Positions 62,941-64,000 of a stretch of 64,000 nucleotides of DNA are shown here, one piece after another (positions within the stretch are counted from its first letter, which is position 1; every line of letters begins with the position of its first letter). Position numbers and translations under genes: made by a program. The notes beneath the pieces were generated by a model, which was not told the DNA's origin, did no database searches, and saw only the letters and a program-made list of their open reading frames with translations. The stretch is from contig CAVSNF010000031.1 of NCBI GenBank assembly GCA_963729195.1, positions 1 through 64,000 on the forward strand, given 5' to 3'. Origin of the DNA: CAVPTL01 sp963729195. GTDB lineage: Bacteria > Actinomycetota > Thermoleophilia > Gaiellales > JAICJC01.

Positions 62941-64000
62941 TCCTGTCGATCGATCAGGGTACGACCGGTACCACCTGCCTGGTGGTCGACGACCGGCTCG
63001 AGGTGATCGGTCGCGGCTATCGCGAGCTCGCCCAGAGCTTCCCCCAGCCCGGATGGGTCGAGCATGATCCAGCCGAGATCTGGCAGGCGGTGCTGGCCAC
63101 CGCCGAGGCCGCCCTGGCCGATGCCGGGCGAGACGCGCGCGACCTGCGGGCGATCGGCATCACCAACCAGCGGGAGACGACGGTGGTGTGGGATCGGATC
63201 ACGGGCCGGCCGCTGCATCCCGCCATCGTGTGGCAGGATCGGCGCACGGCCGCGGCCTGCGCCGCGCTTCCCGCAGAGCTGATTCGCGAGCGCACCGGGT
63301 TGGTGCCCGACCCGTACTTCTCGGCGTCGAAGCTGCGCTGGCTGCTCGATCGCATCGCCTCGCCGGATCTCGCGTTCGGCACGATCGATAGCTGGCTGGT
63401 GTGGAATCTGACCCGCGGCGGGGTGCACGCCGTCGATCGCACCAACGCCTCGCGCACGCTGCTGTACTCGTTGCGGTCTGGTGACTGGGATCCCGTTCTG
63501 CTCGACCTCTTCGGCGTCGACCCGGGCATCCTGCCGAGGATCGTGCCGTCTGCGGGGCACGTCGGGGACGCCGAGCTGCTGGGCGCGACGATTCCCATCT
63601 GCGGCATCGCGGGCGATCAGCACGCCGCCCTTTTTGGGCAGGGCTGCGTGGTCGCGGGGCAGTGCAAGGCCACCTACGGCACCGGCGCGTTCGTGCTCAC
63701 CCACACCGGGGATGACTGCGCGCCGCCGCCCTTCGGGCTGCTGCGCACCACCGCGGCTCAGCCAGACGCGTTCGCGCTGGAGGGCGCGGTGTTCGTGGCC
63801 GGGGCGGCGATGCAATGGCTGCGCGACGGGCTCGGTGTGATCGACTCGGCGGCCGAGTCAGAGGCGCTCGCCCGTTCGGTCGACTCCACCGACGGCGTGG
63901 CCTTCGTGCCCGCGCTCACCGGACTGGGATCGCCGTGGTGGGACGCCGAGGCGAGGGGCATGATCTCGGGCATCACCCGCGGTACCACCAGAGCCCACCT
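62937..64000 (+). CDS. glpK: Glycerol kinase, 5' part (cut by the window end)
   Basis: The first 354 residues from GTG 62937 are present. FGGY-kinase motifs: LSIDQGTTGTTCLVVDD, QSFPQPGWVEHDPAEIW, AIGITNQRETTVVWDRITGR, WQDRRTAAAC and CGIAGDQHAALFGQGCV followed by KATYGTGAFVLTHTG. GSPWWDAEARGMISGITRGT precedes the end. It phosphorylates glycerol to glycerol 3-phosphate. The frame is intact over the visible 1.06 kb. Confidence 0.93.
   Translation, partial: MILSIDQGTTGTTCLVVDDRLEVIGRGYRELAQSFPQPGWVEHDPAEIWQAVLATAEAALADAGRDARDLRAIGITNQRETTVVWDRITGRPLHPAIVWQDRRTAAACAALPAELIRERTGLVPDPYFSASKLRWLLDRIASPDLAFGTIDSWLVWNLTRGGVHAVDRTNASRTLLYSLRSGDWDPVLLDLFGVDPGILPRIVPSAGHVGDAELLGATIPICGIAGDQHAALFGQGCVVAGQCKATYGTGAFVLTHTGDDCAPPPFGLLRTTAAQPDAFALEGAVFVAGAAMQWLRDGLGVIDSAAESEALARSVDSTDGVAFVPALTGLGSPWWDAEARGMISGITRGTTRAH

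Overview
The window is about 64 kb of GC-rich DNA with dense, short-spaced genes, many ATGA/GTGA/TGATG overlaps and frequent GTG starts. The gene set (adenosylcobalamin ribonucleotide reductase nrdJ with nrdR, several luciferase-like flavin/F420-type oxidoreductases, an ECF sigma factor next to a membrane-anchored propeller protein, a LamG-type secreted protein) points to an actinobacterium. My best guess is the class Thermoleophilia; this is inferred from gene content, not from a marker phylogeny.

Layout. 1-3.9 kb: frame-disrupted genes (propeller protein, unknown secreted proteins, ECF sigma factor plus its propeller partner). 3.9-5.2 kb: a lipoprotein and two tiny membrane proteins. 5.5-8.8 kb: nrdR-nrdJ with a putative NrdR box and a strong hairpin after nrdJ. 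8.9-13.4 kb: polysaccharide deacetylase, sugar epimerase, PRC-barrel protein and topoisomerase III (topB), all on the minus strand. 13.4-17 kb: tmk-holB-ricT-class II aldolase, overlapping end to end. 17-20.5 kb: transporter, SDR, luciferase-like oxidoreductase and tRNA-Thr(CGT). 20.6-23.6 kb: secreted LamG protein and small genes. 23.7-31.9 kb: an eight-gene run that holds a complete P450 electron chain (P450, Rieske ferredoxin, ferredoxin reductase). 32-34.2 kb: GMC oxidoreductase and a toxin-antitoxin pair. 34.3-43.2 kb: folate-type aminomethyltransferase with a racemase-like partner, FAD oxidase, exonuclease III, amidase, and a DnaQ-like exonuclease with a cNMP/CBS/nucleotidyltransferase protein. 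43.3-49 kb: TetR-controlled efflux pump and a three-subunit molybdenum hydroxylase. 49.1-53.8 kb: ftsH, an unknown protein and an S9 peptidase. 53.9-59.5 kb: calcium-repeat protein, enoyl-CoA hydratase, a trimethylamine-dehydrogenase-like protein fused to an ETF-alpha domain, and a disulfide-reductase-like flavoprotein. 59.5-64 kb: aldose epimerase, PLP decarboxylase, transporter and glycerol kinase (cut by the window end).

Two genome-scale signals stand out. First, a hairpin-forming palindrome with core GGTGCC(A/T)GGCACC occurs six times; its arms co-vary, and at three convergent gene junctions it supplies the stop codons of both neighbours. Second, about 60 reading-frame breaks hit unrelated, mostly conserved genes. 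Nearly all need one base removed, usually at a G-C step. This looks like insertion-biased consensus error rather than gene decay, so I list each gene as one CDS across its breaks and give the approximate break positions. Lengths quoted in amino acids assume the breaks are healed.
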